A stretch of DNA of 64,000 bases, taken from NCBI RefSeq assembly GCF_022749495.1, contig NZ_CP094241.1:186001-250000 (forward strand), read 5' to 3'. The DNA is from Neisseria macacae ATCC 33926 (GTDB taxonomy: Bacteria > Pseudomonadota > Gammaproteobacteria > Burkholderiales > Neisseriaceae). Below the pieces are notes generated by a model. The model made no database searches and was not told the DNA's origin. It was given only the letters and a program-made list of their open reading frames with translations. This document shows, one piece after another, positions 24,985 to 34,732 of the stretch. Position numbers and translations under genes: made by a program. Positions within the stretch are counted from its first letter, which is position 1, and each line of letters starts with the position of its first letter.

Positions 24985-25968
24985 ATGAAGAAGTTATTAA
25001 TGATTGCGGTTGCCGTCCCGCTTGCCGTCCCCGCATTGGCATCCGATAACGAAGCCAAAATCGGCGGACGGATATTTACTTCTATCGAACACGAACGCAA
25101 CGGCAAAGGGCAATCCGCTACCGATATATCCGACAACAACAGCCGCATCTGGATTATGGGCAGTGAAAAACTCGACAAAGACCTCAAGCTCATCTACGGC
25201 GTCAATTCATTCGTCGCCTTCGACTACAACGGCTGGAGTACGGACGACTCCTACATCGGTCTGCGCGGCGATTTCGGTACCGTCCGCGCCGGCTGGCTCA
25301 GTACCCCCATGCACTACCTGACCGGCGAACAAGACGCGTTCAACGGCAACAACCACACCCAAACCATGGGGCGCATGACCCGTTTCGGCGGCCGTGAAAT
25401 CGCCCTGAACTACGAATCCAAAACCTTTGACAACGGCTTCAACTACCGCGTCCAAATCGCGCCCGGTGCCAACAAATATAAAGACAGAAAGCGCAACGGC
25501 GACTGGATGGCGGGCGTAGGCTTGCACTACAAACACCCGACCAACGGCTTCAACGCTCACTACGCCCTCGAATACGCCCGCAACGGCTCGCCTGACGATA
25601 CCAAAGACAGACAGGTTCATTCCATGAAAGTCGGCTACGACAAAGACAATCTCTACCTCGCCGCCGGCATGATGTACGCCCGCAATGTTGCCGACAAATT
25701 CCACTGGGAAGACGAAACCAAAACCAATACCAACACCCGCGATTTCCAAGTGACCGCCGGCTACACCATGGGCAACATCACCCCCAAACTCGGCGTCGCC
25801 TACGGCCGCTCCGATACCGGCAAGAACTACAAACAGCTCGCGTTCAACACCGAATACAAATTCTCCAAACGCACGACCCTCTCGTTCAACTCCGGCGTAG
25901 TCAAAGAAAGCAAAGACCCCAAAACCGGCTGGGCGGCAGGCGTGTCATTGGAACACAGCCTGCAATAA
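24985..25968 (+). CDS. outer-membrane trimeric porin (Por family)
   Basis: 327 residues. Signal peptide MKKLLMIAVAVPLAVPALAS, then EAKIGGRIFTSIEH, a typical first porin strand. Alternating aromatic strands, YIGLRGDFGTVRAGW (the conserved strand before loop 3) and the final SLEHSLQ without the usual terminal Phe are seen. It belongs to the neisserial PorA/PorB porin superfamily and allows passive solute diffusion; I cannot say it is the main porin. A very strong ribosome site AAGGAG precedes the ATG, and an uptake-sequence hairpin follows. Confidence 0.88.
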   Translation: MKKLLMIAVAVPLAVPALASDNEAKIGGRIFTSIEHERNGKGQSATDISDNNSRIWIMGSEKLDKDLKLIYGVNSFVAFDYNGWSTDDSYIGLRGDFGTVRAGWLSTPMHYLTGEQDAFNGNNHTQTMGRMTRFGGREIALNYESKTFDNGFNYRVQIAPGANKYKDRKRNGDWMAGVGLHYKHPTNGFNAHYALEYARNGSPDDTKDRQVHSMKVGYDKDNLYLAAGMMYARNVADKFHWEDETKTNTNTRDFQVTAGYTMGNITPKLGVAYGRSDTGKNYKQLAFNTEYKFSKRTTLSFNSGVVKESKDPKTGWAAGVSLEHSLQ

Positions 25969-25985
25969 CACGGGATTTGAAGCAT

Positions 25986-26031
25986 AAAAGGTCGTCTGAA
26001 AATCTAAATATGGGTTTTCAGACGACCTTTG
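25986..26031 (+). terminator. inverted uptake-sequence hairpin behind the porin
   Basis: AAAAGGTCGTCTGAAAAT and TTTTCAGACGACCTTT, 20 bases after the stop. Confidence 0.75.
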
Positions 26032-26036
26032 TGTTT

Positions 26037-26142
26037 TATAGTGGATCAACTTTAAACCAGTACGGCGTTGCCTCGCCTTGTCGTACTATCTGTACTGTCT
26101 GCGGCTTCGTCGCCTTGCCCTGATTTTTGTTAATCCACTATA
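26037..26142. repeat. Correia repeat enclosed element (short form, 106 bp)
   Basis: TATAGTGGATCAACTTT at the left and GTTAATCCACTATA at the right; the central segment found in 157-bp copies is missing. Confidence 0.9.
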
Positions 26143-26205
26143 TCAAATACCTGTCAGACGCATTCTTGCAAACAATGTTTCCGATACTCAAATTCTCATG
26201 AAAAA

Positions 26206-26239
26206 AACGTCGTCTGAAACTGATTTTCAGACGACGTTT
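26206..26239 (-). terminator. uptake-sequence-like hairpin with matching mutation in both arms
   Basis: AACGTCGTCTGAA faces TTCAGACGACGTT: both arms differ from the consensus at the same paired position, so the stem stays perfect. It lies 23 bases behind the glycosyltransferase stop. Confidence 0.7.
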
Positions 26240-26261
26240 GCCATTCACGCCCCTAGCGGAT

Positions 26262-27914
26262 TCATTCCGCTTTCTCCAGCAAGGCGAAGCCTTCCACTTT
26301 GTTTCTCGGGCGCGCGCCCTGCCAGATTTTCGTCCAGCCCGGCGGCGCATCGGTATTTTTAGGCTGCTGCACCAGACGGTAGCGGCAGGCAGCATCGTCG
26401 ATATGGAGTGTCAAGTCGCTGTATTGCGCCCAAGCGATACGGGCGCGGTGGTCTTCGTTGGCGATGCTGATACATTCGAGGTCGTCTGAAAGCCGTTGTT
26501 TCAGTTCGGGAGAGAGGGCGGCTTCCATTTGGAGGACGACGGGTGCATGGCTTTTGGCGGCGTCGAGCCACGGCAGGAACAGGGTCATCAGCAATGCCCA
26601 CGCCAGCGTAACGCCTGCCGCCCAGTTGGTCACTGCCTGTCTGCCGCGGATGTTTTTGCGGGTAATCGCCCACAGCCACAGCGGGGTAAACAGCAGGGCG
26701 ACCGCCATCGGTATCGGGTCGATGTCGGGCGTGTAATACGGGCTGAAATAGGCGGCGCGTTCGGCGAGTTTGGCAGGCCAGCCGTAGTTCATGGCGAAGA
26801 AGCCCGTCCACAGGAAAATGGCGAACAATCCGAACGCCATAACGCCGAACCAGTTGATAAACGCCGCCGCGCCGCGCCGCAGTCCGTCCAGTTGCGCCGC
26901 GCCAAGCAGGGCGAGCGGGGGCAGCAGCCAGACGAGGTTGTCTTGGAGGCGTTGCGGGCTGACGGCAAGAATGCTGAGGACGATGAGGAACCACGAAATG
27001 CACAATACGTTCCAGTTTTTTTCGCGTATGCGGGGGCGGCTTAACGTCCATGCGGCGAGCGGCCACGCGGGCAGGGTAAACCAGAGCAGGTTTTTCAGGT
27101 AATAGAACAGGCTGAAGGTCGTCTGAAAACCACCCAAACCGCCGAATGCGCCGAGCGAGTGGTGTTGCAGCCAGACGGAAAACAGTGCGGGCTGCGTTCT
27201 GGAGAAAATGAGCGGATAAACCGTCAAGAGCGGCAGTCCGATGGCGAACGCGCCGACCAGCGTCAGGTAATAGCGTTTGACGCGCCATTTCTCATCGAGC
27301 AGCAGGGCAGGTGCTAAAAACATCAGCGCGGCGGTCATCAGATAGCCCGATGAGAGCGACAGCAACGCCCAGCCGCCGCCCAGCAGCAGGGAGGAGGTAA
27401 TGACGCGGCGTTGCGCCAACGAAAAGCCGCACAATATCATGCCCGACGCGGCAAAGGCGACGGAAGCGGGGTTGAGGAAGTGCGCGACCGAGAGCAGCCC
27501 GATGCTGCCGATCAGGATGAGGACGACGCTGCGCCCGTGGTGCCTGCCCAAAAAGTTGAATCCGGCAAAACCGCAGGCGGTCAGCCCGATAATCGTAAAG
27601 AAAACGCCCGCAAAACGCGCGGCATCATAAGCGTCCGCCGCCCAAGGCGACAACAGGTGTTTGAACGCCGCCGCCACCCACAAATAGATGGGCGGAATCT
27701 GAAAATCCGGCTGTCCCAACACATGGGCGACCAACGGCGTCGCGCCTGCGTCTAAGGCTTCGACGGCGGTAAAGACGGTCGGTTCGGCGGGGTTCCACAA
27801 GTCGTGCGAAAACACGCCCGGCCACAGCCAGGCAAATGCCATCAGCAGCAAAAGCCAGGGTTTTTCATGGGTTTTGGCAGGTTGTCGCGGATCGGGCGGG
27901 GTGTAAGTGAGCAT
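26262..27914 (-). CDS. GT39/ArnT-like membrane glycosyltransferase
   Basis: 550 residues with about ten to twelve membrane segments and a soluble C-terminal part of about 120 residues. The first periplasmic loop has DLWNPAEPTVFTAVEAL, comparable to the acidic catalytic loop of ArnT/PMT enzymes, followed by PPIYLWVAAAFKHL. Such enzymes transfer a sugar from a polyprenyl-phosphate carrier to a periplasmic acceptor; the acceptor here is unknown. The gene is divergent from pgk, as in other Neisseria. Two uptake sequences lie inside the coding frame (near 26479 and 27116). Confidence 0.8.
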   Translation of the reverse strand: MLTYTPPDPRQPAKTHEKPWLLLLMAFAWLWPGVFSHDLWNPAEPTVFTAVEALDAGATPLVAHVLGQPDFQIPPIYLWVAAAFKHLLSPWAADAYDAARFAGVFFTIIGLTACGFAGFNFLGRHHGRSVVLILIGSIGLLSVAHFLNPASVAFAASGMILCGFSLAQRRVITSSLLLGGGWALLSLSSGYLMTAALMFLAPALLLDEKWRVKRYYLTLVGAFAIGLPLLTVYPLIFSRTQPALFSVWLQHHSLGAFGGLGGFQTTFSLFYYLKNLLWFTLPAWPLAAWTLSRPRIREKNWNVLCISWFLIVLSILAVSPQRLQDNLVWLLPPLALLGAAQLDGLRRGAAAFINWFGVMAFGLFAIFLWTGFFAMNYGWPAKLAERAAYFSPYYTPDIDPIPMAVALLFTPLWLWAITRKNIRGRQAVTNWAAGVTLAWALLMTLFLPWLDAAKSHAPVVLQMEAALSPELKQRLSDDLECISIANEDHRARIAWAQYSDLTLHIDDAACRYRLVQQPKNTDAPPGWTKIWQGARPRNKVEGFALLEKAE

Positions 27915-27966
27915 AGCTTTGAGGATGTTGAACGTATTTTCGTGTAGTTTAGCAAAGATTCGGCGG

Positions 27967-28030
27967 GAGGTCGTCTGAAAGGAGGGATTTGGGTTTTTAC
28001 TTCATTCAAACCACGTTTTCAGACGACCTT
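27967..28030. terminator. widely spaced inverted uptake sequences
   Basis: AGGTCGTCTGAA at 27969-27980 and TTCAGACGACCT about 38 bases further. It lies between divergent genes, so it is more likely an uptake-sequence pair than a terminator. Confidence 0.4.
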
Positions 28031-28152
28031 ATATCGACGCTGCCGCTGACGCAAATCAAGCGCAGGCAAATCCCGCCTTTACCGATGCGCCCCGTTCGCG
28101 GATAATTGAGAACATTCCCATTTCCGTTTCCAACCTTCACAAAGGATACATC

Positions 28153-29331
28153 ATGGCATTTCTGAAACTGACCGAACAAAACGTGCAGGGCAAAACCGTC
28201 CTCATCCGCGCCGATATGAACGTGCCGTTCAAAGACGGCAAAATCAGCGACGACACCCGTATCCGCGCCTCGCTCGCGTCCATCAAATACTGCCTGGACA
28301 ACGGCGCGTCCGTTATCGTGATGACCCACTTGGGCCGACCGACCGAAGGCGAGTTCCACCCCGAAGACGACGTCGCGCCCGTTGCCGCGCACTTGGGCGG
28401 CCTGTTGGGCAAAGACGTGAAAGTATTGAACGACTGGCGTGAAAACAAACCCGCCCTGAACGCGGGCGATGTCGTCATGTTGCAAAACGTGCGCATCAAC
28501 AAAGGCGAGAAGAAAAACGATTTGGAACTGGGCAAAGCCTATGCCGCCTTGTGCGACGTGTTCGTCAACGACGCGTTCGGCACCGCCCACCGCGCCCAAG
28601 CCTCGACCGAAGCCGTCGCCCAAGCTGCGCCCGTTGCCTGTGCCGGCGTATTGATGGCGGGCGAACTCGACGCTTTGGGCAAAGCCCTGAAACAGCCCGC
28701 GCGCCCGATGGTGGCGATTGTCGCCGGCAGCAAAGTGTCCACCAAACTGACCATCCTCGAATCGCTGGCGGACAAAGTCGACCAACTCATCGTCGGCGGC
28801 GGTATCGCCAACACCTTCCTGTTGGCGGAAGGCAAAGCCATCGGCAAATCTTTGGCGGAACATGATTTGGTGGAAGAATCCAAAAAAATCATGGCGAAAA
28901 TGGCGGCCAAAGGCGGCTCCGTACCGCTGCCGACCGATGTCGTCGTTGCCAAAGCCTTTGCCGCCGATGCCGAAGCGGTTGTGAAAGACATTGCCGACGT
29001 TGCCGAAGACGATATGATTTTGGACATCGGCCCGAAATCCGCCGCCGCACTTGCCGAACTGCTCAAAGCCGCAGGCACTGTGGTGTGGAACGGTCCGGTC
29101 GGCGTGTTTGAGTTTGACCAGTTCGCAGGCGGCACGAAAGCCCTTGCCGAAGCCATCGCCCAAAGCAAAGCATTCTCGATTGCGGGCGGCGGCGACACGT
29201 TGGCGGCGATTGCCAAATTCGGCGTTACCGACCAAATCGGCTACATCTCCACCGGCGGCGGCGCGTTCCTCGAATTCTTGGAAGGCAAAGAGTTGCCTGC
29301 CGTAGCCGCTTTGGAAAAACGCGGCGCGTAA
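28153..29331 (+). CDS. pgk: phosphoglycerate kinase
   Basis: 392 residues, the usual bacterial length. N-terminal substrate-binding [19 protein letters not shown] and HLGRPTEGE, the hinge and the nucleotide-binding NGPVGVFE and GGGDT motifs are all present. It makes ATP from 1,3-bisphosphoglycerate in the cytoplasm and works in reverse in gluconeogenesis, which matters in Neisseria feeding on lactate and amino acids. AAAGGATACATC precedes the ATG. A hairpin shared with the convergent ruvA follows. Confidence 0.98.
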   Translation: MAFLKLTEQNVQGKTVLIRADMNVPFKDGKISDDTRIRASLASIKYCLDNGASVIVMTHLGRPTEGEFHPEDDVAPVAAHLGGLLGKDVKVLNDWRENKPALNAGDVVMLQNVRINKGEKKNDLELGKAYAALCDVFVNDAFGTAHRAQASTEAVAQAAPVACAGVLMAGELDALGKALKQPARPMVAIVAGSKVSTKLTILESLADKVDQLIVGGGIANTFLLAEGKAIGKSLAEHDLVEESKKIMAKMAAKGGSVPLPTDVVVAKAFAADAEAVVKDIADVAEDDMILDIGPKSAAALAELLKAAGTVVWNGPVGVFEFDQFAGGTKALAEAIAQSKAFSIAGGGDTLAAIAKFGVTDQIGYISTGGGAFLEFLEGKELPAVAALEKRGA

Positions 29332-29348
29332 GCGGTTTGACGTAAAAA

Positions 29349-29394
29349 AGAGGTCGTCTGAGAACTCTAAAATAGGTTTTCAGACGACCTCTTT
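29349..29394. terminator. uptake-sequence hairpin between convergent pgk and ruvA
   Basis: AGAGGTCGTCTGAGAAC and GTTTTCAGACGACCTCTTT. The left uptake sequence has one changed base (GAGAA), but the stem extends through AGAG/CTCT. Confidence 0.75.
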
Positions 29395-29434
29395 AGTATG
29401 GTTGCCGCGTTTTGACGGCAAGGCGGGGTATGTT

Positions 29435-30019
29435 TTATTTCAACAGGTTTTTCAAAGCCAAGCGCACGCCTTCGCCGACTTCCGTGCCTTTGGGGATGCC
29501 TTTGATGGCGGCTTTTGCCTCGCGTTCGTTGTAACCCAGCGCAATCAGGGTGTTTACGATGTCGTCCGTTTCGTCGGCGGCAGGAGCGGCGGCGAAAAGC
29601 TCGTCGGCAGCAGCATGGGAAACCAGTTTGCCGCGCAGTTCCAAAACCATGCGTTCGGCGGTTTTTTTGCCGATGCCCGGGGCGGAGGACAGGCGTTTGA
29701 TGTCTTCGTCGGCAACCGCGCGGGCAAGTTCGTCGGCGGACATGGCGGAGAGTATGCCCAGTGCGGTTTTTGCGCCGATGCCGCTGACTTTGACCAACTG
29801 GCGGAACGTCGCCCGCTCGTCGGCAGTCGCGAAGCCGAACAACAAATGCGCATCTTCACGGACGACAAGCTGGGTGTAAAGCTGCACGGTTTCGCCCAAG
29901 GCGGGCAGGTTGTAGAAAGTCTGCATGGATACGTCGGCTTCGTAGCCGACGCCGTTGACGTCGATGACGATTTGCGGCGGGTTTTTCTCAATAAGCTTGC
30001 CGGTCAGTCTGCTGATCAT
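29435..30019 (-). CDS. ruvA: Holliday junction DNA helicase subunit RuvA
   Basis: 194 residues. Domain I starts [27 protein letters not shown] and gives the OB fold; the two helix-hairpin-helix units are [13 protein letters not shown] and [13 protein letters not shown]; a C-terminal UBA-like domain ([16 protein letters not shown]) contacts RuvB. It binds four-way junctions and loads the RuvB motor. ruvB and ruvC are not in the window, so ruvA is alone here. Relevant to recombination after DNA uptake. Confidence 0.97.
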   Translation of the reverse strand: MISRLTGKLIEKNPPQIVIDVNGVGYEADVSMQTFYNLPALGETVQLYTQLVVREDAHLLFGFATADERATFRQLVKVSGIGAKTALGILSAMSADELARAVADEDIKRLSSAPGIGKKTAERMVLELRGKLVSHAAADELFAAAPAADETDDIVNTLIALGYNEREAKAAIKGIPKGTEVGEGVRLALKNLLK

Positions 30020-30164
30020 GTGGATTCCGAGTGGCGTTGGCGGGGTCGTCTGAAAACGCGGTTTTGTATGATTGCGGCGTTTCAGATAACCTTGATTGTT
30101 TGGCGGGTTAGTTTTAAACCGGTACGGCGTTTCCGTATGGCTTTTGCGTGTATCTGAAAGATAA

Positions 30165-30196
30165 TAAAAAAGCTGAGTTTTTCAACTCAGCTTTTT
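30165..30196 (-). terminator. Rho-independent terminator of tRNA-Lys
   Basis: AAAAAGCTGAGTT and AACTCAGCTTTTT with a four-base loop. It is not an uptake-sequence hairpin. It begins five bases behind the tRNA 3' end on the minus strand. Confidence 0.88.
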
Positions 30197-30201
30197 AAAT
30201 T

Positions 30202-30277
30202 TGGTGGGTCGTGAGCGATTCGAACGCTCGACCAACGGATTAAAAGTCCGCTGCTCTACCGACTGAGCTAACGACCC
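30202..30277 (-). tRNA. tRNA-Lys (anticodon TTT)
   Basis: 76 bases on the minus strand, starting GGGTCGTTAGCTCAG and ending ACGACCCACCA with encoded CCA. The anticodon loop ACTTTTAAT gives TTT. The acceptor stem GGGTCGT/ACGACCC and the T-loop GTTCGAATC are intact. Confidence 0.97.
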
Positions 30278-30404
30278 GATAAGCCGTGCATTATATGGAT
30301 GCGTCGGAAAGGTGTCAACTTATTTTTGCCAGTATTGCATAATTTTTTGTTTTCAATGGATTTTATCTTTCATTGTTCGGCGTGTCCGATGAAAAGCGAA
30401 GCGT

Positions 30405-32111
30405 TTACAGCAGCCAGCCGCCGTCGAAACGGTTTAAAAATTCGCTAAATTGCTGTTGCGCCCTATGGATAACGATTGGGTCCTGCGTTTCCAATACGGC
30501 TTCAAAACGCGCCACTTCTGCGGCGATGATGTGCCGGTTGTCACCGAGGAATTCTTCATACAGGCGTTTGGCTTTTTCCAACAGATAGATATTGTGCTGC
30601 TGATCGCGCGGATGGATTTTCAAGGCGGCGAGTTTGATCAGGGAAGCCTTGATTTCTTCAGGCGTCAGGCTTTGGCTGTTTTGACGGAAAACCTGATTGA
30701 TGTGCAGATTCAGGTTTTTGTTGCTGATGTCGACTTCTAAAAGCCCGTTGACGTCGTAGCTGAAGCGGACGTCTATCGATACCTGTCCTTTCGGCTTGGG
30801 CGGGACGTTGACCGACAGTTCGCCCAGTTTCAGGTTTTCTTTGGCAAGCATGGACTCGCCCTGCAAAACATCGACCAAAATCACTTTCTGCCCGTCGTGG
30901 GAAGTGATGAAAGTTTCGACGCGCGAAACGGGAACGGGCATATTGCGTTCAATAATCGGGAAAAACCGTCCGGTAACGTATTGGTCGCCAATGTCCATGC
31001 CGGCTTCCGTGCCGAGCGAGAAGGGCATCACGTCGGTAAGGACGACTTCTTCCACGCTTTCGTTGCGCGCAATCAGCGCCGCCTGCACCGCCGCGCCGCG
31101 TGCGATGGCTTCGTCGGGATTGACCGAAACAAGCGGGATACGGCGGAACAGTTGGGCAATGGAATGCCGAATCATCGGCATCCGCGTCGCGCCGCCGACC
31201 AAGATGATGCCGTCGATTTGCGAAGGGTGCAGCTTGGCATCGCGCAATGCGCGTTCCAGCGGTTGGCGCAGGCGGCCCATTAATGGCGTGGCGGCTTCTT
31301 GGAATTCTTCGCGGCTGATGACGGCGGAGTGAACCGTGTCGCCGTAATGGAAACGGATTTCCGCCTGCATTTCTTCGCCGAGTTTGCGCTTGGCGGTTTC
31401 CAATACCTGCCACAATTCGCTGTTTTGCGCCAGTTTGTCGCTTTCAGACGACGTCAGCGTCGTGCATTTTTTCAGGAAACACTGGCGCAGCACGTTGACG
31501 AAATCTTCGCCGCCCAAATGGTTGTCGCCCGCGCTGGCGGATACTTGGACGACGCCGTCGAAATAATCGAGTACGGATACGTCAAACGTCCCGCCGCCCA
31601 AGTCGTAAATCAAAAAGCGCGTGTCGTCGGGTTTTTCCTGCAAACCGTAAGCAAGGCCGGCGGCAGTCGGTTCGTTGAGTAAACGCAAGACGTTCAAACC
31701 TGCCATCTGTGCCGCGTTTTTCGTTGCCTGACGTTGGATGGCGTTGAAATAGGCGGGAACGGTCAGAACGACATCGCATACCGGTTCTCCCAAAAAGGCT
31801 TCCGCATCTTCTTTCAGGCTTTTCAAAATCAGCGCGGACAACTCTTCGGCACGGAACGTGCGCTTGCCCAAATGGAAAGTTTTATCCGTTCCCATAAATC
31901 GCTTGAACGCCGAGGCGGTCAGCGTCGGGGCGGTGGAGAGGCGTTCGCGTGCGGCGATGCCGGTCAGGATGCTGCCGTCTTCGGCGACGCTGATGACCGA
32001 CGGTGTCAGAAAATGGCCGTGTTGGTTGGGAATCAGGCGGGTTTCGCCGTTGTGGAACTGGGCAATCAGGCTGTTGGTCGTGCCTAAGTCGATACCGATT
32101 TGCAGGGTCAT
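30405..32111 (-). CDS. hscC: Hsp70-family chaperone HscC
   Basis: 568 residues, close to E. coli HscC (556) and shorter than DnaK. ATPase motifs: [45 protein letters not shown] and [13 protein letters not shown]. The substrate domain contains LPFSLGTE-like [14 protein letters not shown]. The C-terminal lid is short. HscC is a specialised Hsp70; in E. coli it works with J-domain protein DjlC, and no J-domain gene is adjacent here. Client proteins are unknown. The start is ATG 32111. Confidence 0.93.
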   Translation of the reverse strand: MTLQIGIDLGTTNSLIAQFHNGETRLIPNQHGHFLTPSVISVAEDGSILTGIAARERLSTAPTLTASAFKRFMGTDKTFHLGKRTFRAEELSALILKSLKEDAEAFLGEPVCDVVLTVPAYFNAIQRQATKNAAQMAGLNVLRLLNEPTAAGLAYGLQEKPDDTRFLIYDLGGGTFDVSVLDYFDGVVQVSASAGDNHLGGEDFVNVLRQCFLKKCTTLTSSESDKLAQNSELWQVLETAKRKLGEEMQAEIRFHYGDTVHSAVISREEFQEAATPLMGRLRQPLERALRDAKLHPSQIDGIILVGGATRMPMIRHSIAQLFRRIPLVSVNPDEAIARGAAVQAALIARNESVEEVVLTDVMPFSLGTEAGMDIGDQYVTGRFFPIIERNMPVPVSRVETFITSHDGQKVILVDVLQGESMLAKENLKLGELSVNVPPKPKGQVSIDVRFSYDVNGLLEVDISNKNLNLHINQVFRQNSQSLTPEEIKASLIKLAALKIHPRDQQHNIYLLEKAKRLYEEFLGDNRHIIAAEVARFEAVLETQDPIVIHRAQQQFSEFLNRFDGGWLL

Positions 32112-32309
32112 GAATGTCTCGTTTCGGAGGGGGTTGAATGTGTTTCAGACGACCTTTCACATCATCCGCACCGGGTCGTCTGAAAGAGGGAAGATTGCAA
32201 AATCATAACATTTCTTCCATTTATATGGAAAATCCGGCGGCGTTTCAGACTGGCGGATGGCGGGCTGCGTTGCCGTTTGGAGGAAGGGAAAAGGGGTTGG
32301 AATGGTTTT

Positions 32310-32466
32310 TATAGTGGATTAACTTTAAACCATTACGGCGTTGCCTCGCCTTAGCTCAAAGAGAACGATTCTCTAAGGTGCTGAAGCACCAAGTGAATCG
32401 GTTCCGTACTATCTGTACTGTCTGCGGCTTCGTCGCCTTGTCCTAATTTAAAGTTAATCCACTATA
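32310..32466. repeat. full-length Correia repeat enclosed element (157 bp)
   Basis: Nearly identical to the copy at 9021-9177: both ends TATAGTGGATTAAC and GTTAATCCACTATA, and the complete core. Confidence 0.95.
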
Positions 32467-32513
32467 TTTGCCGACGTTTCTAATCCGACATTGCTCTTGT
32501 CAATACAAATAAA

Positions 32514-32526
32514 AATAATAATTATT
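32514..32526 (+). promoter_or_regulatory. possible Fur/Zur-type operator before zupT
   Basis: AATAATAATTATT contains the perfect palindrome AATAATTATT and lies about 60 bases before the zupT start. AT-rich palindromes of this kind resemble half of a Fur-family box. Weak evidence. Confidence 0.3.
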
Positions 32527-32584
32527 CTCTAATTAGGGAAAATATGTTAGGCTGATTTCTTTATTGTGTTAACGACTTAAGACG

Positions 32585-33394
32585 ATGCCTGATATCAGCT
32601 CAACCAACCTCATCACCGCCTTCGGCATCGCCCTTGCCGCCGGATTGTTTACCGTATTGGGCAGCGGGTTGGTGATGTTTTCCAAAACGCCCAACCCGCG
32701 TGTCTTGTCGTTCGGATTGGCGTTTGCGGGCGGGGCGATGGTATATGTGTCGCTGACGGAGATTTTCAACAAATCCAGCGAAGCCTTCGGGCAGGTTTAC
32801 GACAAAGACAAAGCCTTCGCCGCCGCGACGCTGGCTTTTCTGGCAGGCATGGGGGCGATTGCGCTGATTGACCGCCTTGTGCCGAACCCGCATGAAACGC
32901 TCGACCCGCACGACCCCGCCTTTCAGGAAAACAAACGCCGCCACATCGCCCGCGTCGGCATGATGGCGGCGTTTGCGATTACCGCGCACAACTTTCCCGA
33001 AGGTTTGGCAACGTTTTTCGCCACGCTGGAAAATCCCGCCGTCGGGATGCCGCTGGCGCTTGCGATTGCGATACACAATATTCCCGAAGGCATTTCCATT
33101 GCCGCGCCCGTTTATTTCGCCACCCGCAACCGCAAAAAAACCGTCCTCGCCTGCCTCGCTTCAGGGCTGGCCGAACCTTTGGGCGCGGTTTTGGGCTACA
33201 CCATGCTCAAGCCGTTTTTATCGCCTTTCGTGTTCGGTGCAGTGTTCGGCGTGATTGCGGGTGTGATGGTGTTCCTCGCGTTGGACGAATTGCTGCCCGC
33301 CGCCAAGCGTTATTCCGACGGACACGAAACCGTTTACGGGTTGACGTCCGGCATGGCGGTGATTGCCCTGAGTTTGGTGTTGTTTCATTTTTAA
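32585..33394 (+). CDS. zupT: ZIP-family zinc transporter ZupT
   Basis: 269 residues, eight membrane segments. The two metal-binding helices carry HNFPEGLATF and HNIPEGISIA, the signature of ZupT. It imports Zn(II), and probably other divalent metals, across the inner membrane. It is monocistronic, with a possible metal-responsive operator in the AT-rich upstream region. No terminator with T-run is obvious; only a single uptake sequence follows near 33436. Confidence 0.95.
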   Translation: MPDISSTNLITAFGIALAAGLFTVLGSGLVMFSKTPNPRVLSFGLAFAGGAMVYVSLTEIFNKSSEAFGQVYDKDKAFAAATLAFLAGMGAIALIDRLVPNPHETLDPHDPAFQENKRRHIARVGMMAAFAITAHNFPEGLATFFATLENPAVGMPLALAIAIHNIPEGISIAAPVYFATRNRKKTVLACLASGLAEPLGAVLGYTMLKPFLSPFVFGAVFGVIAGVMVFLALDELLPAAKRYSDGHETVYGLTSGMAVIALSLVLFHF

Positions 33395-33698
33395 ATCTGA
33401 ACTAGACAGGCGCGGCAGAGTCAAAAGCAGTGTCAAGGTCGTCTGAAACTTTAAGCGGGGCGGATTGGCTAAGAAATGCGGATAAATCGAAAAGATAAAT
33501 AAAGGTAGTAAGTATAATATGCTAAAAATGTATAGGAAATCGCATATTTAAACTGCAAATTAGGCTTTTCGTAACATAAATTTACGAAATTTTATAGGTT
33601 TATTATTCAATAGAAATAGAATCTATGTGAAATTAATATCATTATTCTGCTATACTTAAAAACACTTTCTTAATTTTGACTATCCGTTTGGAGAAAAA
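33395..33698 (+). other. intergenic region before the first TM2 gene
   Basis: Contains a single uptake sequence (33436-33447), then AT-rich sequence. From about 33620 it is duplicated before the second TM2 gene (34298-34374), including TTATTCTGCTATACTT and a GGAG ribosome site, so the shared promoter is probably inside that part. Confidence 0.55.
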
Positions 33699-33983
33699 AT
33701 GTCCGAAAATTCACCTCTGCAATCCCTTCCTACTACCAACAAACGCATCATCGCCGCGGCTTTGGCGTTATTTTTAGGTTGCTTCGGAGCGCATAAATTC
33801 TATTTGGGCTTAAACAAAGCCGGTATCATCTATTTGGCGATTGGTGTGGTGGGTATGTTTTTTGTCTATCCTGCTTTGATAGTTGTTGTCGGTTTATCTC
33901 TCTTCGACATCTTTAAATACCTGACATCTACGCCGGAAGAATTTGAAAAAGTTTATGTTGTCGGTAAGAAAGAGTGGTTTTAA
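33699..33983 (+). CDS. TM2-domain membrane protein, copy 1
   Basis: 94 residues. A polar N-terminus is followed by two membrane helices of the TM2 domain (AAALALFLGCFGAHKFYLG and IIYLAIGVVGMFFVYPALIVVVG, shown in part) and FDIFKYLTSTPEEFEKVYV. The GAHKFYLG turn is the family hallmark. The function is unknown. GGAG precedes the ATG. It is the paralogue of 34375-34659, with a nearly identical C-terminus. Confidence 0.88.
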   Translation: MSENSPLQSLPTTNKRIIAAALALFLGCFGAHKFYLGLNKAGIIYLAIGVVGMFFVYPALIVVVGLSLFDIFKYLTSTPEEFEKVYVVGKKEWF

Positions 33984-34059
33984 GCATTGGCTGATGCCTT
34001 TGAATTTTGAGCGGAACGATAGCGCGAAGTTTCAAATATTCAGTACATCTTAAAAACCA

Positions 34060-34097
34060 AAAAAAGGTCGTCTGAAAATTTTCAGACGACCTTTTTG
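34060..34097 (+). terminator. inverted uptake-sequence hairpin behind TM2 copy 1
   Basis: AAAAAAGGTCGTCTGAAAA and TTTTCAGACGACCTTTTT, a near-perfect palindrome. Confidence 0.8.
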
Positions 34098-34140
34098 TTA
34101 TTGCGGGGAGACGAATATAAACGATTGTGGAATCAACTCT

Positions 34141-34285
34141 GGAAACGGCATCAGCCGCTGTAACGCAGCGCGGGGGCGGTGGCGAAGTTGGGGATACTCT
34201 GCACCGGCGGCGAGAAAATCAGACATGCCGCCATCGGCGACGATGGCGGTCGAGTTGGCAAACAGGATGCGTTTCAGGCGGGCAG
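34141..34285 (-). pseudogene. fragments of the neighbouring NCS2 permease gene
   Basis: Three pieces match the permease gene at 34810-36123 in order: 34141-34159 to about 34802-34820, 34165-34234 to 35058-35127, and 34235-34285 to 35232-35283 (for example GGCGAGAAAATCAGACA and GATGCGTTTCAGGCG-like sequence). The intervening permease sequence is deleted. It is the relic of a longer tandem duplication. Confidence 0.8.
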
Positions 34286-34374
34286 TAAAAATAAAATCTG
34301 TGTGAAATTAATATCATTATTCTGCTATACTTAAAAACACTTTCTTAATATTGACTATCCGTTTGGAGAAAAAA

Positions 34375-34659
34375 ATGTCCGAAAATACACCTCTGCAATC
34401 CTCTCGTATTACCGATGACAAACGACTTGTTGCCTCTGTTTTGGCGTTCTTTTTAGGTTGCTTCGGGGTGCATAAATTTTATTTGGGCGTAAACAAAGTC
34501 GGTATCATCTACCTGTTGATTTGTATTTTGGGTTCGTTTATTATCGTTGGCCCGATGATTGTTTTTGTTTTCTGTATCATCGACATCGTTAAATACCTGA
34601 AATGTACGCCGGAAGAATTTGAACAAGTTTATGTTGTCGGCAAGAAAGAGTGGTTTTAA
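34375..34659 (+). CDS. TM2-domain membrane protein, copy 2
   Basis: 94 residues from ATG 34375, the position equivalent to copy 1, with the same GGAG site; the frame opens earlier but without support. It has the TM2 signature LGCFGVHKFYLGVNKVG and the end EEFEQVYVVGKKEWF. The second helix differs from copy 1 (ICILGSFIIVGPMIVFVFCIID), so the two copies have diverged mainly in the membrane part. Confidence 0.88.
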   Translation: MSENTPLQSSRITDDKRLVASVLAFFLGCFGVHKFYLGVNKVGIIYLLICILGSFIIVGPMIVFVFCIIDIVKYLKCTPEEFEQVYVVGKKEWF

Positions 34660-34732
34660 GCATTGGCTGATGTCTTTGAATATTGAGCGGAACGATAGCG
34701 CGAAGTTTCAAATATTCATTTCATCTTAAAAA

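Larger units (their letters stand above)
30020..30404. other. intergenic region with tRNA-Lys and degenerate uptake sequences
   Basis: Between ruvA and hscC. It holds a degenerate uptake pair (GGTCGTCTGAA near 30044 and TTTCAGATAACCTT near 30080), a tRNA terminator and tRNA-Lys. Nothing else is recognised at 30278-30404, which should hold the tRNA promoter. Confidence 0.6.
32112..32584. other. divergent intergenic region between hscC and zupT
   Basis: Holds an outward-facing uptake-sequence pair (32143-32154 and 32173-32184), a full Correia element (32310-32466) and an AT-rich zupT promoter area with a palindrome at 32517-32526. No gene. Confidence 0.65.

Noticed and set aside
28006..29235. 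Minus-strand 409-codon frame opposite pgk
   Set aside because: It mirrors the GC-rich third-codon pattern of pgk and contains no domain; pgk is unambiguous.
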